Positions 27,490 to 36,000 of a DNA stretch of 64,000 nucleotides are shown here, one piece after another. Within the stretch, counting starts at the first letter, position 1; the number at the start of each line of letters is the position of its first letter. The stretch lies in contig JAFTCA010000099.1 in assembly GCA_017454945.1 (NCBI GenBank), positions 25,701 to 89,700 of the forward strand, in the 5' to 3' direction. The notes under the pieces are model-generated. The model was given only the letters and a program-made list of their open reading frames with translations. It ran no database searches and had not been told where the DNA came from. Position numbers and translations under genes: made by a program. This stretch comes from Bacteroidales bacterium. Its GTDB lineage: Bacteria; Bacteroidota; Bacteroidia; Bacteroidales; WCHB1-69.

Positions 27490-27521
27490 CTGTAGGGGCG
27501 TAGCGTGCTACGCCCCTACAG
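27490..27521. repeat. Perfect 15-bp-stem palindrome, GCGTAGC family
   Basis: CTGTAGGGGCGTAGC is followed by GT and its exact reverse complement. It starts four bases after the giant gene stop. No T run follows, so a terminator role is unsure. A relative sharing the core GCGTAGC/GCTACGC is at 53823-53850. Confidence 0.8.
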
Positions 27522-27551
27522 ACACATATTGGAAACCGAAATCTCTGAATT

Positions 27552-28727
27552 TTATTTCATCATCAACCCGTCTGCGCTGTGGGTGACAAACGTCTTGTAA
27601 CGGTCGCTGAGCGCTGGGAAAACCTTTAGATACTGCTCGCTAACAGTCCGTATGACTGATTCCTCGTAAGCAGGGTCGATAAGGGCGAGGCAACAACCTT
27701 TGAAGCCAGCCCCTGCAAAACGGCCACCATAAATGCCTTCGGTGCGTGTCATGATGTCGTAGAGCGTTTTTAGCTCAGGACAGCCCGTTTCCCAGTTCTC
27801 AATAGAGGACTTTCCACTTTCGAACGAAAGACGGCCGTATGCCTCAATATCACCATTACGCCATGCTTCCACTGCCTTCTCTACGCGTTCTTGCTCCGTG
27901 TACCAATGCTCGGCACGACGGCGCCACGTTTCGGGCAGGTGGCTTTTATACTGCTCGTATATCTCGCGTGGCACATCGCGCAAGTTGGTCTCGTTGAATT
28001 TGCCATACTCCATACCAGCGTATGCCTTCAAAGCGTAAGCTGCACTGCGGGCTTCATCCACACGCATGTTGAGTTTGGTACCTGCCAACGAGCGTTCCAA
28101 TCCGCTGAAGAATATCACAATCTCGTAGGGTTTCATCTTCTCGCTGGTCGGAATCAGCTCATGACTGCCATCACGCGTATCCACAAACAATAGCTTCCCC
28201 TTCTTGGCATATACCTCGCACGATTGGTCGGTAATGCCCACATTCACACCCACATAGTTACGCTCGGCAAACAAAGCGGCCTCTATCAGCTCGGCTTGCG
28301 TCAATTTAATGCCATTGACAGCACAAAGAGCCGACAGGAAGGTAATCGTCACGGCGGCTGATGAGGAGAGCCCGCCAATAGGCAAGCTGCCTTCTATGAC
28401 GCCACACAGTCCATAACGCAGTGAATACTTGCGCGACAAGGCGATGGTGGCTCCACGCAGATAGTCGGCCCAGTCGTTGCGACGGCTCTCGGGCGTATCC
28501 AAAATATGCCACTGGGCGCGCTTGTCGAACTGCAGCGACATAACCTCAATCACACCGTTCAACTTGAGATGGTAGGCCATGTGAATGCCCTTGTCGAGCG
28601 CCAGGCCTGTAATTTTACCTAACCCATAATCGGAATGGGCGCCTACAGGCACAACGCGCAGGGGACAAAAAGCCACATCATCAGGATCATGGCGATATAT
28701 TTCCCGAAATTTATCTTCACACAACAT
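27552..28727 (-). CDS. GHMP sugar-1-kinase, galactokinase/galacturonokinase-like
   Basis: The 391-residue protein has the three GHMP kinase motifs: a substrate loop LRVVPVGAHSDYG (residues about 22-35), the ATP loop PIGGLSSSAA (about 115-125) and a C-terminal GGRFAGAGFKGC. The family makes sugar-1-phosphates from ATP and free sugars. The usual galactokinase loop reads GEHTDY or GEHTDYN. The GAH form and its context are closer to what I recall of plant galacturonate kinases. The gene lies 34 bases behind a sugar-1-phosphate nucleotidyltransferase on the same strand, which fits a two-step salvage of a free sugar to an NDP-sugar. Whether the sugar is galactose, galacturonate or another is open. 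Confidence 0.8.
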   Translation of the reverse strand: MLCEDKFREIYRHDPDDVAFCPLRVVPVGAHSDYGLGKITGLALDKGIHMAYHLKLNGVIEVMSLQFDKRAQWHILDTPESRRNDWADYLRGATIALSRKYSLRYGLCGVIEGSLPIGGLSSSAAVTITFLSALCAVNGIKLTQAELIEAALFAERNYVGVNVGITDQSCEVYAKKGKLLFVDTRDGSHELIPTSEKMKPYEIVIFFSGLERSLAGTKLNMRVDEARSAAYALKAYAGMEYGKFNETNLRDVPREIYEQYKSHLPETWRRRAEHWYTEQERVEKAVEAWRNGDIEAYGRLSFESGKSSIENWETGCPELKTLYDIMTRTEGIYGGRFAGAGFKGCCLALIDPAYEESVIRTVSEQYLKVFPALSDRYKTFVTHSADGLMMK

Positions 28728-28761
28728 AACTAATTGATAATTTATAATTTACAATTAATAA

Positions 28762-29502
28762 TTAATAGAGGGTGATGCCTTTAAAAACTCTTTGAACCTC
28801 CTCGTAGCTGGCCAGATTGCCGATATCGTAACGAGAGCCGGGCATAGCCATGGCATGCACAGGCGAACGGCTACACAACCATGCTAAGAAACTGCCAGGT
28901 GCATCCACACCACAACCCTCATCTATCGCCTGCTGAATCAGCTTTGCATCCTGACGCAGATAAAAATAGAACGGCGGACAAATCCAGCGGGTCTCGGGAT
29001 TAGGCGACTTTTCCGTCATACGGATAACGCGGTCGTGCTCATCCACCGTAACTACGCCGGCCTTAAGCAGTTTCTGCCGGTCGGGCTGCTCAAATCGCAT
29101 CACACACGAAGTTCCTTTCTCTTTGATATAGCGCAAAAAGATACCCAGCGAAAAATCAAGCACATTATCGCCTGCAATTACCAACAAATCATCATCAATA
29201 TGATGCTGGTTAATAGCAAATTGCATATCACAAACAGCACCCAAACGCGTTTCATTGGTCATCGTACCATCATCCACAACCTTAATCGACTGCGGCTTGG
29301 TAGCGGCCCACTGCTCAAAATGAGCGGCAAACTTATGGTTAGTAATCACATAATAACTATCAATAACATGTTGGCTATCAATATCATCTACCATCCAATC
29401 AAGAATCGTCTTCTCCCCTACTTTTAGCAGAGGCTTCGGAAAATTCTCCGTCAGCGGATAAAGTCGTGTGGCATAGCCGGCGGCCAGGATAAGGCACTTC
29501 AT
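28762..29502 (-). CDS. Sugar-phosphate nucleotidyltransferase
   Basis: The 246-residue NTP_transferase protein shows the pyrophosphorylase signature LAAGYATRLYPLT with the downstream Lys in FPKPLLKVG, and the metal Asp in IAGDNVLDF. It transfers NMP from an NTP to a sugar-1-phosphate, giving an NDP-sugar for glycans. It is short, with no left-handed helix tail, like RmlA-type enzymes. It is the first gene of a leftward pair with the GHMP kinase, which probably supplies its substrate. The promoter is at 29527-29534. Confidence 0.85.
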   Translation of the reverse strand: MKCLILAAGYATRLYPLTENFPKPLLKVGEKTILDWMVDDIDSQHVIDSYYVITNHKFAAHFEQWAATKPQSIKVVDDGTMTNETRLGAVCDMQFAINQHHIDDDLLVIAGDNVLDFSLGIFLRYIKEKGTSCVMRFEQPDRQKLLKAGVVTVDEHDRVIRMTEKSPNPETRWICPPFYFYLRQDAKLIQQAIDEGCGVDAPGSFLAWLCSRSPVHAMAMPGSRYDIGNLASYEEVQRVFKGITLY

Positions 29503-29526
29503 AAGTTATCTCAAAAATTAAGAGTG

Positions 29527-29534
29527 CAAAAATA
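29527..29534 (-). promoter_or_regulatory. -7 promoter element of the nucleotidyltransferase-kinase pair
   Basis: The minus strand reads TATTTTTG, 25 bases before the start codon at 29502. Confidence 0.55.
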
Positions 29535-29608
29535 AGAATATTATTCCATTACACCTTCATCCGTCCAAAATTCTCCCATTTTCGGCTGGCGGGTGTGTCA
29601 TTTTTCGG

Positions 29609-29673
29609 AAGGCTATATGACCTGTTTTGAAGGCTATTGTCACTTTAGCCTTACAAAAGTGATTTTTAGCCTT
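29609..29673. promoter_or_regulatory. Four-site dyad of AAGGCTA boxes with 21-bp spacing
   Basis: AAGGCTA occurs at 29609-29615 and 29630-29636, and its complement TAGCCTT at 29646-29652 and 29667-29673. Each pair is exactly 21 bases apart, and the whole set is symmetric about 29641. Flanks are also shared (TTTG before and TCAC-like bases after several boxes). The geometry fits two protein dimers on one face of the helix, or a dispersed repeat. It lies between the divergent nucleotidyltransferase and ABC-transporter promoters. The other bases of 29535-29726 show nothing clear. Confidence 0.7.
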
Positions 29674-29726
29674 GCAAATCGACGTTTTATCATCCTTATT
29701 TTTTATTAAAAATGATTGATTTTCAC

Positions 29727-29757
29727 TTGTTTATAAAATAAAGACGGCTTAACTTTG
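29727..29757 (+). promoter_or_regulatory. Promoter of the C39 ABC transporter locus
   Basis: TTG at 29727-29729 and TAACTTTG at 29750-29757 are separated by 20 bases, a good fit to the Bacteroidota housekeeping pattern (TTTG, about 20 bases, TAnnTTTG). Transcription would start near 29764. Confidence 0.65.
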
Positions 29758-29800
29758 CCCAACCAAGAGACCAAATTTAAGCTCCGGGAAGCACCACACC

Positions 29801-29905
29801 ATGAAAATGAAGGTTACGAACAAATGGACAAAGCATGGGGGTCGGCCCGTCCATGTCGGGGGCTGGCGAGTAACAATGGTTAACGCTGTAGAAAAACATG
29901 AGTAA
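29801..29905 (+). CDS. 34-codon ORF overlapping the C39 transporter start, candidate peptide
   Basis: The ORF starts at ATG 29801, about 37 bases after the predicted transcription start, and ends in TAA at 29903-29905. It overlaps the transporter ATG (29898) by eight bases in another frame, as in translational coupling. The peptide is basic (MKMKVTNKWTKHGG then RPVHVGG and a 13-residue tail ending KHE). Two Gly-Gly pairs could be C39 cleavage sites. The hydrophobic residues usual at -4, -7 and -12 of such leaders are mostly missing, and no cysteine is present. It may be a secreted peptide precursor, a leader peptide controlling the transporter, or chance. I do not recognise a family. Confidence 0.4.
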   Translation: MKMKVTNKWTKHGGRPVHVGGWRVTMVNAVEKHE

Positions 29906-32090
29906 GAGAATCCCATTTTACCGTCAGCTCGACGCCATGGATTGCGGTCCTGCCTGCCTTCGGATGATTTGCAGGCTCTATGGTCGACGGTTTGCGCCTG
30001 AGCGCTTGCGGCAGCTCTGCAATGCGGGGCGCGAGGGTGTCAGCATGCTGGGAATCAGTGCGGCGGCAGAGCAACTCCATCTCCATACGCAAGGGGTACA
30101 TCTCAACTTTGAGCAGCTGTGCCAAGCTCCCCTGCCCTGCATTGTCCACTGGCAGCAGAACCACTTTGTCGTGGTTTACGCTGTCAGTCGCCGCGTTGGT
30201 CGGTTGCGCATCAGCGTGGCCGACCCTGCGACGGGCAAAGTCACTTACAGCCGTGAGGAGTTCTTACGCCACTGGTGTCCCAACGGCACACAATCGGGCA
30301 TTGCCCTACTTCTGAAGCCGACGCCGGCCTTCAACGAACAGCCCAACGATGCCGCCGACCGATGGAGTTGGACCGCTATGTTAGGCTACCTCAAACCCTA
30401 CAAGAAATTGATAGGCCAACTGATGCTGGGCATGCTGCTCGGCTCATTGCTGCAACTGGTCTTCCCATTTCTCACGCAAAGCATTGTCGATTACGGCATT
30501 GGCCAACGTCAGCTGCACTTCGTGACACTGGTGTTAGTGGCTCAACTTATACTCAGTGCCACCGAAACCGCCGTCGGCTTCATCCGCTCATGGATACTGT
30601 TCTTTATTAGCTCGCGCATCAACATCTCCATCATCGCCGACTTTCTCGTCAAGTTGATGAAACTGCCCATCCGCTTCTTCGACACTCGCATGACAGGCGA
30701 CATCCTGCAGCGCATTGGCGACCATGACCGCATAGAAACCTTTCTCACCTCTTCTACGCTTAATGTCATCTTTTCGTTAGTCAACTTTTTCATTTTCAGC
30801 ATTGTACTGGCTTTATATAGTCTAAAATTCTTCATCGTCTTTCTCATCGCCAGCCTTCTTTATATTGTATGGGTGACGCTTTTCCTCAAAAAACGAAAGT
30901 TGCTCGATTACAAGCGCTTTGACGAAGCCGCAAAAGAGCAAAGCACGCTATATCAGCTTATTTCAGGCATGCAGGAAATTAAACTCAACAACTGCGAGCA
31001 ACAAAAGCGGCAAGAGTGGGAAGAGATTCAGGTGCGACTGTTCAAGATTGGCTTTAAAAGTCTGTCGTTGAGCCAGTACCAGCAGTCGGGGGCCTTTTTC
31101 ATCAGCGAAACCAAAAACATCATTATCTCTTTCCTTGCCGCCACATCTGTCATCAGCGGCGACATCACCTTGGGCATGATGACGGCCATACAATACATTA
31201 TTGGGCAGCTCAATGCACCTATCAATCAGATGATTGCCTTCATCCGCTCGGCACAGGACGCCCACATCAGCATGGAGCGACTCAACGAGATTCACCATCG
31301 GCGCGACGAGATGCAAGCGGCGGCTGGCACATTGAGCGAGTTGCCCGCCAACCACGACCTACGACTACACGACCTCAGTTTCCGTTACGATGGTGGCACG
31401 CAACCCGTGCTTGCAGAACTCAACCTTACCATTCCCGCTGGCAAAGTGACCGCCATTGTGGGCACTAGCGGCAGCGGCAAGACGACGCTAATAAAGTTAT
31501 TGTTAGGGTTTTACGAACCGACGGAGGGAGAGATTTTCGTCGGCGACAGTCCGCTGCGACAAATCAACATGCGCTACTGGCGCGACCATTGCGGCACGGT
31601 AATGCAAGACGGCTACATCTTTTCGGACACTATTGCCGGCAACATCGCTGTGGGGGCTGAGCAGATCAACCAAGCGCGGCTGTTGTTAGCCGCCGACATC
31701 GCCAATGTGAAAGAGATGACCGAGCGGCTACCATTGGGATTCCGCACACTCATCGGACAGGAGGGCAAGGGCTTGAGTCAGGGGCAGAAGCAGCGCATAC
31801 TGATCGCCCGCGCTGTCTATAAAAATCCCGATTTTCTCTTTTTCGACGAAGCCACCAATGCTCTGGATGCCCACAACGAGCGCGCCATCATGGAGCATTT
31901 GCAGCAATTCTTCAAGGGGCGCACCGTTGTGGTGGCTGCCCACCGACTGAGCACTGTGAGGAATGCCGACCAAATTGTGGTGCTACGCCATGGGCGCATT
32001 GCCGAAATTGGCACCCACGAGCAGCTAATACAACAGCGTGGGGAGTATTATGAGCTGGTAAAGAACCAGTTGGAACTGGGAGGGGGTTGA
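29898..32090 (+). CDS. Peptidase-containing ABC transporter (C39, bacteriocin-type exporter)
   Basis: The 730-residue inner-membrane protein combines three parts. The N-terminal C39 protease (1-130) has Cys16 in MDCGPAC, His89 in QNHF and Asp109 in VADP. The transmembrane domain runs from about 155 to 430. The ATPase has Walker A GTSGSGKTT near 521, signature LSQGQKQR near 625 and Walker B FLFFDEATN near 648. This family cuts double-glycine leaders while exporting small peptides. All catalytic residues are kept. A 34-codon ORF overlaps its start, and a reduced HlyD-like gene lies 387 bases downstream, interrupted by a MITE. No outer-membrane TolC-like gene is in the window. Confidence 0.92.
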   Translation: MSKRIPFYRQLDAMDCGPACLRMICRLYGRRFAPERLRQLCNAGREGVSMLGISAAAEQLHLHTQGVHLNFEQLCQAPLPCIVHWQQNHFVVVYAVSRRVGRLRISVADPATGKVTYSREEFLRHWCPNGTQSGIALLLKPTPAFNEQPNDAADRWSWTAMLGYLKPYKKLIGQLMLGMLLGSLLQLVFPFLTQSIVDYGIGQRQLHFVTLVLVAQLILSATETAVGFIRSWILFFISSRINISIIADFLVKLMKLPIRFFDTRMTGDILQRIGDHDRIETFLTSSTLNVIFSLVNFFIFSIVLALYSLKFFIVFLIASLLYIVWVTLFLKKRKLLDYKRFDEAAKEQSTLYQLISGMQEIKLNNCEQQKRQEWEEIQVRLFKIGFKSLSLSQYQQSGAFFISETKNIIISFLAATSVISGDITLGMMTAIQYIIGQLNAPINQMIAFIRSAQDAHISMERLNEIHHRRDEMQAAAGTLSELPANHDLRLHDLSFRYDGGTQPVLAELNLTIPAGKVTAIVGTSGSGKTTLIKLLLGFYEPTEGEIFVGDSPLRQINMRYWRDHCGTVMQDGYIFSDTIAGNIAVGAEQINQARLLLAADIANVKEMTERLPLGFRTLIGQEGKGLSQGQKQRILIARAVYKNPDFLFFDEATNALDAHNERAIMEHLQQFFKGRTVVVAAHRLSTVRNADQIVVLRHGRIAEIGTHEQLIQQRGEYYELVKNQLELGGG

Positions 32091-32477
32091 GAGATGAGAG
32101 ATGAGAGTGGAGAACAAAAAACAATTCACAATTCATAATTTACAATGCATAATGAAGAACAAAGAACAGAGAACAAATAAAATTCAAAGAGATTCCTTCG
32201 CACGCTTTGCGTGCTCGGAATGACGGCGATTCACTATGGTCATTTGCGGCGGCAAAACGCATTGTCATTTTGCACTTGAGTGGTGCCGCCGCTTTATTCC
32301 TATCAACAGTAAATCGTCATTCCGAGGCTGCGTAGCAGCCGAAGGAAACCAATAACAAATTCAAAATCCAAAATTCAAATAACTCATCAACGCTTAACTT
32401 CTAAACTTCTTAGTTTCTTATCTCCTTAGTTCCTTAACTTCTCACTTTTCACTTCTCACTTCATAACCTTAACTCTC
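32091..32477. other. Spacer with simple-word tracts around a MITE
   Basis: No gene is seen here. The spacer contains runs of GAGATGAGA, AATTCACAATTCATAATTTACAA and GAACAAAGAACAGAGAAC up to 32180, then the MITE at 32191-32350, then AACTTCTTAGTTTCTTA/CTCACTTCT-like words up to the next ATG. Confidence 0.7.
32191..32350. mobile_element. MITE-like 160-bp nested palindrome, copy 1
   Basis: The ends are imperfect inverted repeats: CCTTCG, small hairpin, CTCGGAATGAC at the left, and GTCATTCCGAG, small hairpin, CGAAGG at the right. An inner pair TGCGGCGGCA...TGCCGCCGC is also inverted. It carries no ORF. A near-identical copy lies in the opposite orientation at 42221-42381, differing at only a few bases. 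It sits between the ABC transporter and its HlyD-like partner. Confidence 0.8.
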
Positions 32478-32987
32478 ATGAGCCAAAAGAAAACCAAAAA
32501 TAATGATGTGCAGGATTTACTGCGAACAAGGCCGCGTTGGCTGATCAGACATGGCATATCACTGCTGTTTGGGTTGGTGCTCTTGCTGTTCACCGGCAGC
32601 TATTTCGTGCACTTGCCTAACATCACGACAGCCGGCGCCGTGCTGCTGGCCAACCCCAACAACCCTACTGTATGGCGACTGCGATTGCCCCAATCTCTCC
32701 ACTCGTTCCTTTCTTCTGGGCAATCGCTTCGTCTGCAGTTTACAGAACCGTACGCAGCTAACTGGTTAGTTTCGGTGGTGGAAACAGTCACACCAGACAC
32801 CACTGTAACAGGCTATTGCGAAGTCGAGATACACGGCGACGGTCGTCCGCCAGTGGCCTTCGAAAGCAACAACGAGGTTCCCTGCTATGTAGAAATTTCA
32901 ACCGGAAGCTATCGCCTCAGCGACAAGCTATTCGGTCCGTTTGGAGGAGGATTTAAGGCCGCGGATTACACGGATTTACACGAATAA
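32478..32987 (+). CDS. Reduced HlyD-like membrane protein
   Basis: The 169-residue product begins like Bacteroidota HlyD adaptors: a basic N-terminus with RPRWLIRHGISL, one membrane helix at about 25-44, then ITTAGAVLLANPN. A normal adaptor has about 400 residues, with lipoyl and coiled-coil segments in the middle. Here the helix is joined directly to a short beta-rich region (LRLQFTEPYAANWLVSVVE). It cannot span the periplasm alone. The last nine residues (AADYTDLHE) are encoded by a GATTACACGGATTTACACGA stretch of a kind common in spacers, so the original stop may have been replaced. It probably belongs with the upstream C39 transporter, either as a minimal accessory protein or as a remnant. 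Confidence 0.6.
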   Translation: MSQKKTKNNDVQDLLRTRPRWLIRHGISLLFGLVLLLFTGSYFVHLPNITTAGAVLLANPNNPTVWRLRLPQSLHSFLSSGQSLRLQFTEPYAANWLVSVVETVTPDTTVTGYCEVEIHGDGRPPVAFESNNEVPCYVEISTGSYRLSDKLFGPFGGGFKAADYTDLHE

Positions 32988-32990
32988 AAA

Positions 32991-33020
32991 AGGCGTTGAA
33001 AGAGTTCTTTCAACGCCTTG
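32991..33020 (-). terminator. Terminator of the leftward FN3/Fib_succ gene
   Basis: AAGGCGTTGAAAGA pairs with TCTTTCAACGCCTT. On the minus strand the stem runs into TTTTTTATT, so it terminates the gene ending at 33041 and faces the HlyD-like gene. Confidence 0.85.
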
Positions 33021-33040
33021 ATATGACTACCAGCTGCAAC

Positions 33041-36000
33041 TTAGTCCTTTACGCAACGGAGTGTTGACTGTCGATACAAGTTCTGATTCATCGTGCTAGG
33101 ATTAGCAGTATCATTAGTATACAAACTTACAGCCAAATACCAAGAGGTCGGCTTGGAAGACGGAGTAGTTGTTCCCATAACGGCATTGGTTTCAAAAAAT
33201 ACATTAGAAGAAGTACGATTACCTACAGGATATAAATTAATTCCACTAGTATTGTTCTTTTCTGGCTCAAGTGCTGGTGCTCCCTCCTTAGGTGCATTGA
33301 GTCCAGTTTGTACTTTCCAACCCACTGTAGAAGCTATCGCTTTTGCCACACTACCAGGCGTTTCAGAATGAGTCAAATTGTGGTTTATTATATATTCATA
33401 CATCTGATTATACTCTGCCAAACTGGGCACATGCCAACCTGCAGGACACGGACCTTGAACACCACTCGGATTGGCCGAAGAGTGTCCTTCTCCGCCACTG
33501 ACCACTCCTCTTACAATACAAGCAAATGAATAGCCATAGCCAAATTCCGGTGAATCGGGATTGGAACTAACAGGATCAGCATAGGCAATTCGGTCAGTAG
33601 TGGTGGCAGATTGACTTGAATTGAGTTTTTTAGGAATTTCTTCGCCATCAGAATAGTGGGTTACACGCAAGTTGCTACCCATCCAGCACTGCGAACCCAA
33701 AGCAACGGTAGGATACTTGTTGCCGTCGTAGTCTTCTACTGCAGACTCACCGCAAACGAAGGTTGAAGGATTATTGCGAGTGGTAAAGCTGTATTCCTCA
33801 CCATAGGCTGTACCATCGCCGTTGGTAGCATAGGCGCGTACATAATAGGTGGTGTTGGGGGTTAAATTTTCAGCCGTGGCCACAAACCAACCCGTACCCG
33901 TGCCTCTTGTTACTTTCGTATCCGCAATGGTCGGAGTGGTGTGAGTAGCAAAGCAAATACCACGCTCGGTAACTGTGGTACCACCATCATACGAAACAAT
34001 ACCGCCGATAATGGCACTGAACGGTGAGATGCTGGCGGGCTTAACAGTAGAAATCTCTGCGAGGTCAAGTCCCAGCGTGGTGAACGAAAGTTCGTCACCG
34101 TATGCAACACCCTTCTCATTGGTAGCGTAGGCGCGTACATAATAGGTAACACCTGCTTCCAGACCGGTCATCACAGCAGCATAAGAGCCAATATAGCCAT
34201 AGGCCTCAATTTTTTTAACGGTCTCTTTCTCCAAGTTTACACTTGGCTCGGAATCCCAGCAAATACCTCTTTTACTGAGAGTTCCGCCACCATCAGTTAA
34301 AACCGAATAGTAACATTTAGCTTGAAGTGCCTCAATGCTGTTTACTGAATCGGTGGTCACTGTGGGTAATTCAACATCCAAAGTAGTGAAGGAATAGAGC
34401 TCGCCATAACCTATACCACACTCATTCTCAGCCCAAGCTCTGACATAATAGGTAGTGCTGGGTTCCAAAAATTTGAAAACAGACAAATTACTGGTCCAAG
34501 TTTCCACTCTGCCATGCCTAATCGTTGATGATGATTCATCATCTACAATAGGCTCATTATGTTTGGCATATACGATACCCACATCGCTAATACGTGCACC
34601 GCCATCACTTTCGATCATACCGCCACTGTATGCACCTTTGGTGGTAATACCGTATGGTTCCGTAGTTTTAACGGTCGGAGGAACGCACGATACGGTAGTA
34701 AAGCTCTTGATTTCGCTATATACCGTATCCGCTTCATTAATAGCAAAAGCACGAACATAATAGGTAACTCCAGATTCCAAATCAGTTATTTGAATATTGG
34801 AAACACCTGTGCCATATCCCTCATGCCGCACAATGGGGCTCTCCAAAGTGGGATCAGGCAGTGTGTCCAAGCAGAGACCGCGGTCCCAAACATACACTTC
34901 ATCGTCACATGTCACTGTGTAATTAAAGTATGCCGAGAAGCGTGTAATGCTGTAAATATTATTCAGTCTAACTCTCGGGGGCGTAATGGTGTCAGTAGTG
35001 AAGGTGAGCTGCTGTCCGTAGGAAGTACCCGTTTCGTTGGTGGCGTATGCACGCACATAATAGGTGGTGGCAGGGGTCAGGAATGTCAGTGTGTCTGAGA
35101 ATTCTCCTATGCCAGCACCATTCGTCGTATGAATGCCCTTATAGAGCGACGGATTCTCTTCGGTGTCGTAGCAGAGACCACGGGCAGACACTTCCAGACC
35201 GGCATCGTCAACCACCTCACCGCCACAAACGGCAGTACGGCGGGTGACCTTAGTGGCAGGCTTAGTCACCACCGAGGCAAACGGCAGGGCGGGCGTGTTG
35301 AACTCGCGATGTTCGCCGTATGCGAGCCCCTTTTCGTTCATGGCGTATGCTCTTGCGTAATAATGGGTTGAAGGTTTCAACTCCGTCATCTGAAGGGTAA
35401 ATTCGGTCACTCCGGCAGCTGCGGTCACATGCGAACTATCTGTGGTGGGCATCGCTGTGGTGGCCCAGCAGATACCTGCTTCGGTAATGGGGGCACCGCC
35501 ATCGTCGGTGATGGTGCCGCTGCAGAAGGCAGAGTTGAGCGAGATACTGCTCACCTCGCCCGTCACAACGGTCGGCATGACGGGAGCCAGCGTCGTGAAC
35601 GAATACTCGTTCCCGTATGAAGTGCCTGCCGTATTGGTGGCGTAGGCTCTCACATAATAAACCGTCTCTGGCTGCAGGTTCTCCATCTTCAACGTGAACT
35701 TGCCATCGGCAAGGTCGCCCATGGCGGTATTGCTGCTCTTGTCGGGATGCTCGGTAGTGCCCCAGCAGAGACCGCAGTCGTAAACGGGTGCACCGCCGTT
35801 CTGGGTCACTTCACCTCCCGATACGGCAGAGGTGAGTGTGATGTCGGTCACGGCCGTCGTGTTGACAACGGGCAGGCCGTAGGCGATGGTGGTGAAGGAT
35901 TTCTCCTCGCCATAGTAGGTTCCGCGTGAGGTCGTGACATAAGCTTTCACATAGTATGTCTTGCCCGATTCGAGGTCGGTCAGGTCCACCTTGAACGCAC

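Noticed and set aside
27490..27521. Plain terminator of the giant gene
   Set aside because: The stem is perfect but no T run follows on the plus strand, and a relative occurs away from a gene end at 53823, so it fits a repeat family better.
29801..29905. Classical double-glycine bacteriocin precursor
   Set aside because: Gly-Gly is present, but the usual hydrophobic leader residues and any Cys are missing, so I list it only as a candidate peptide.
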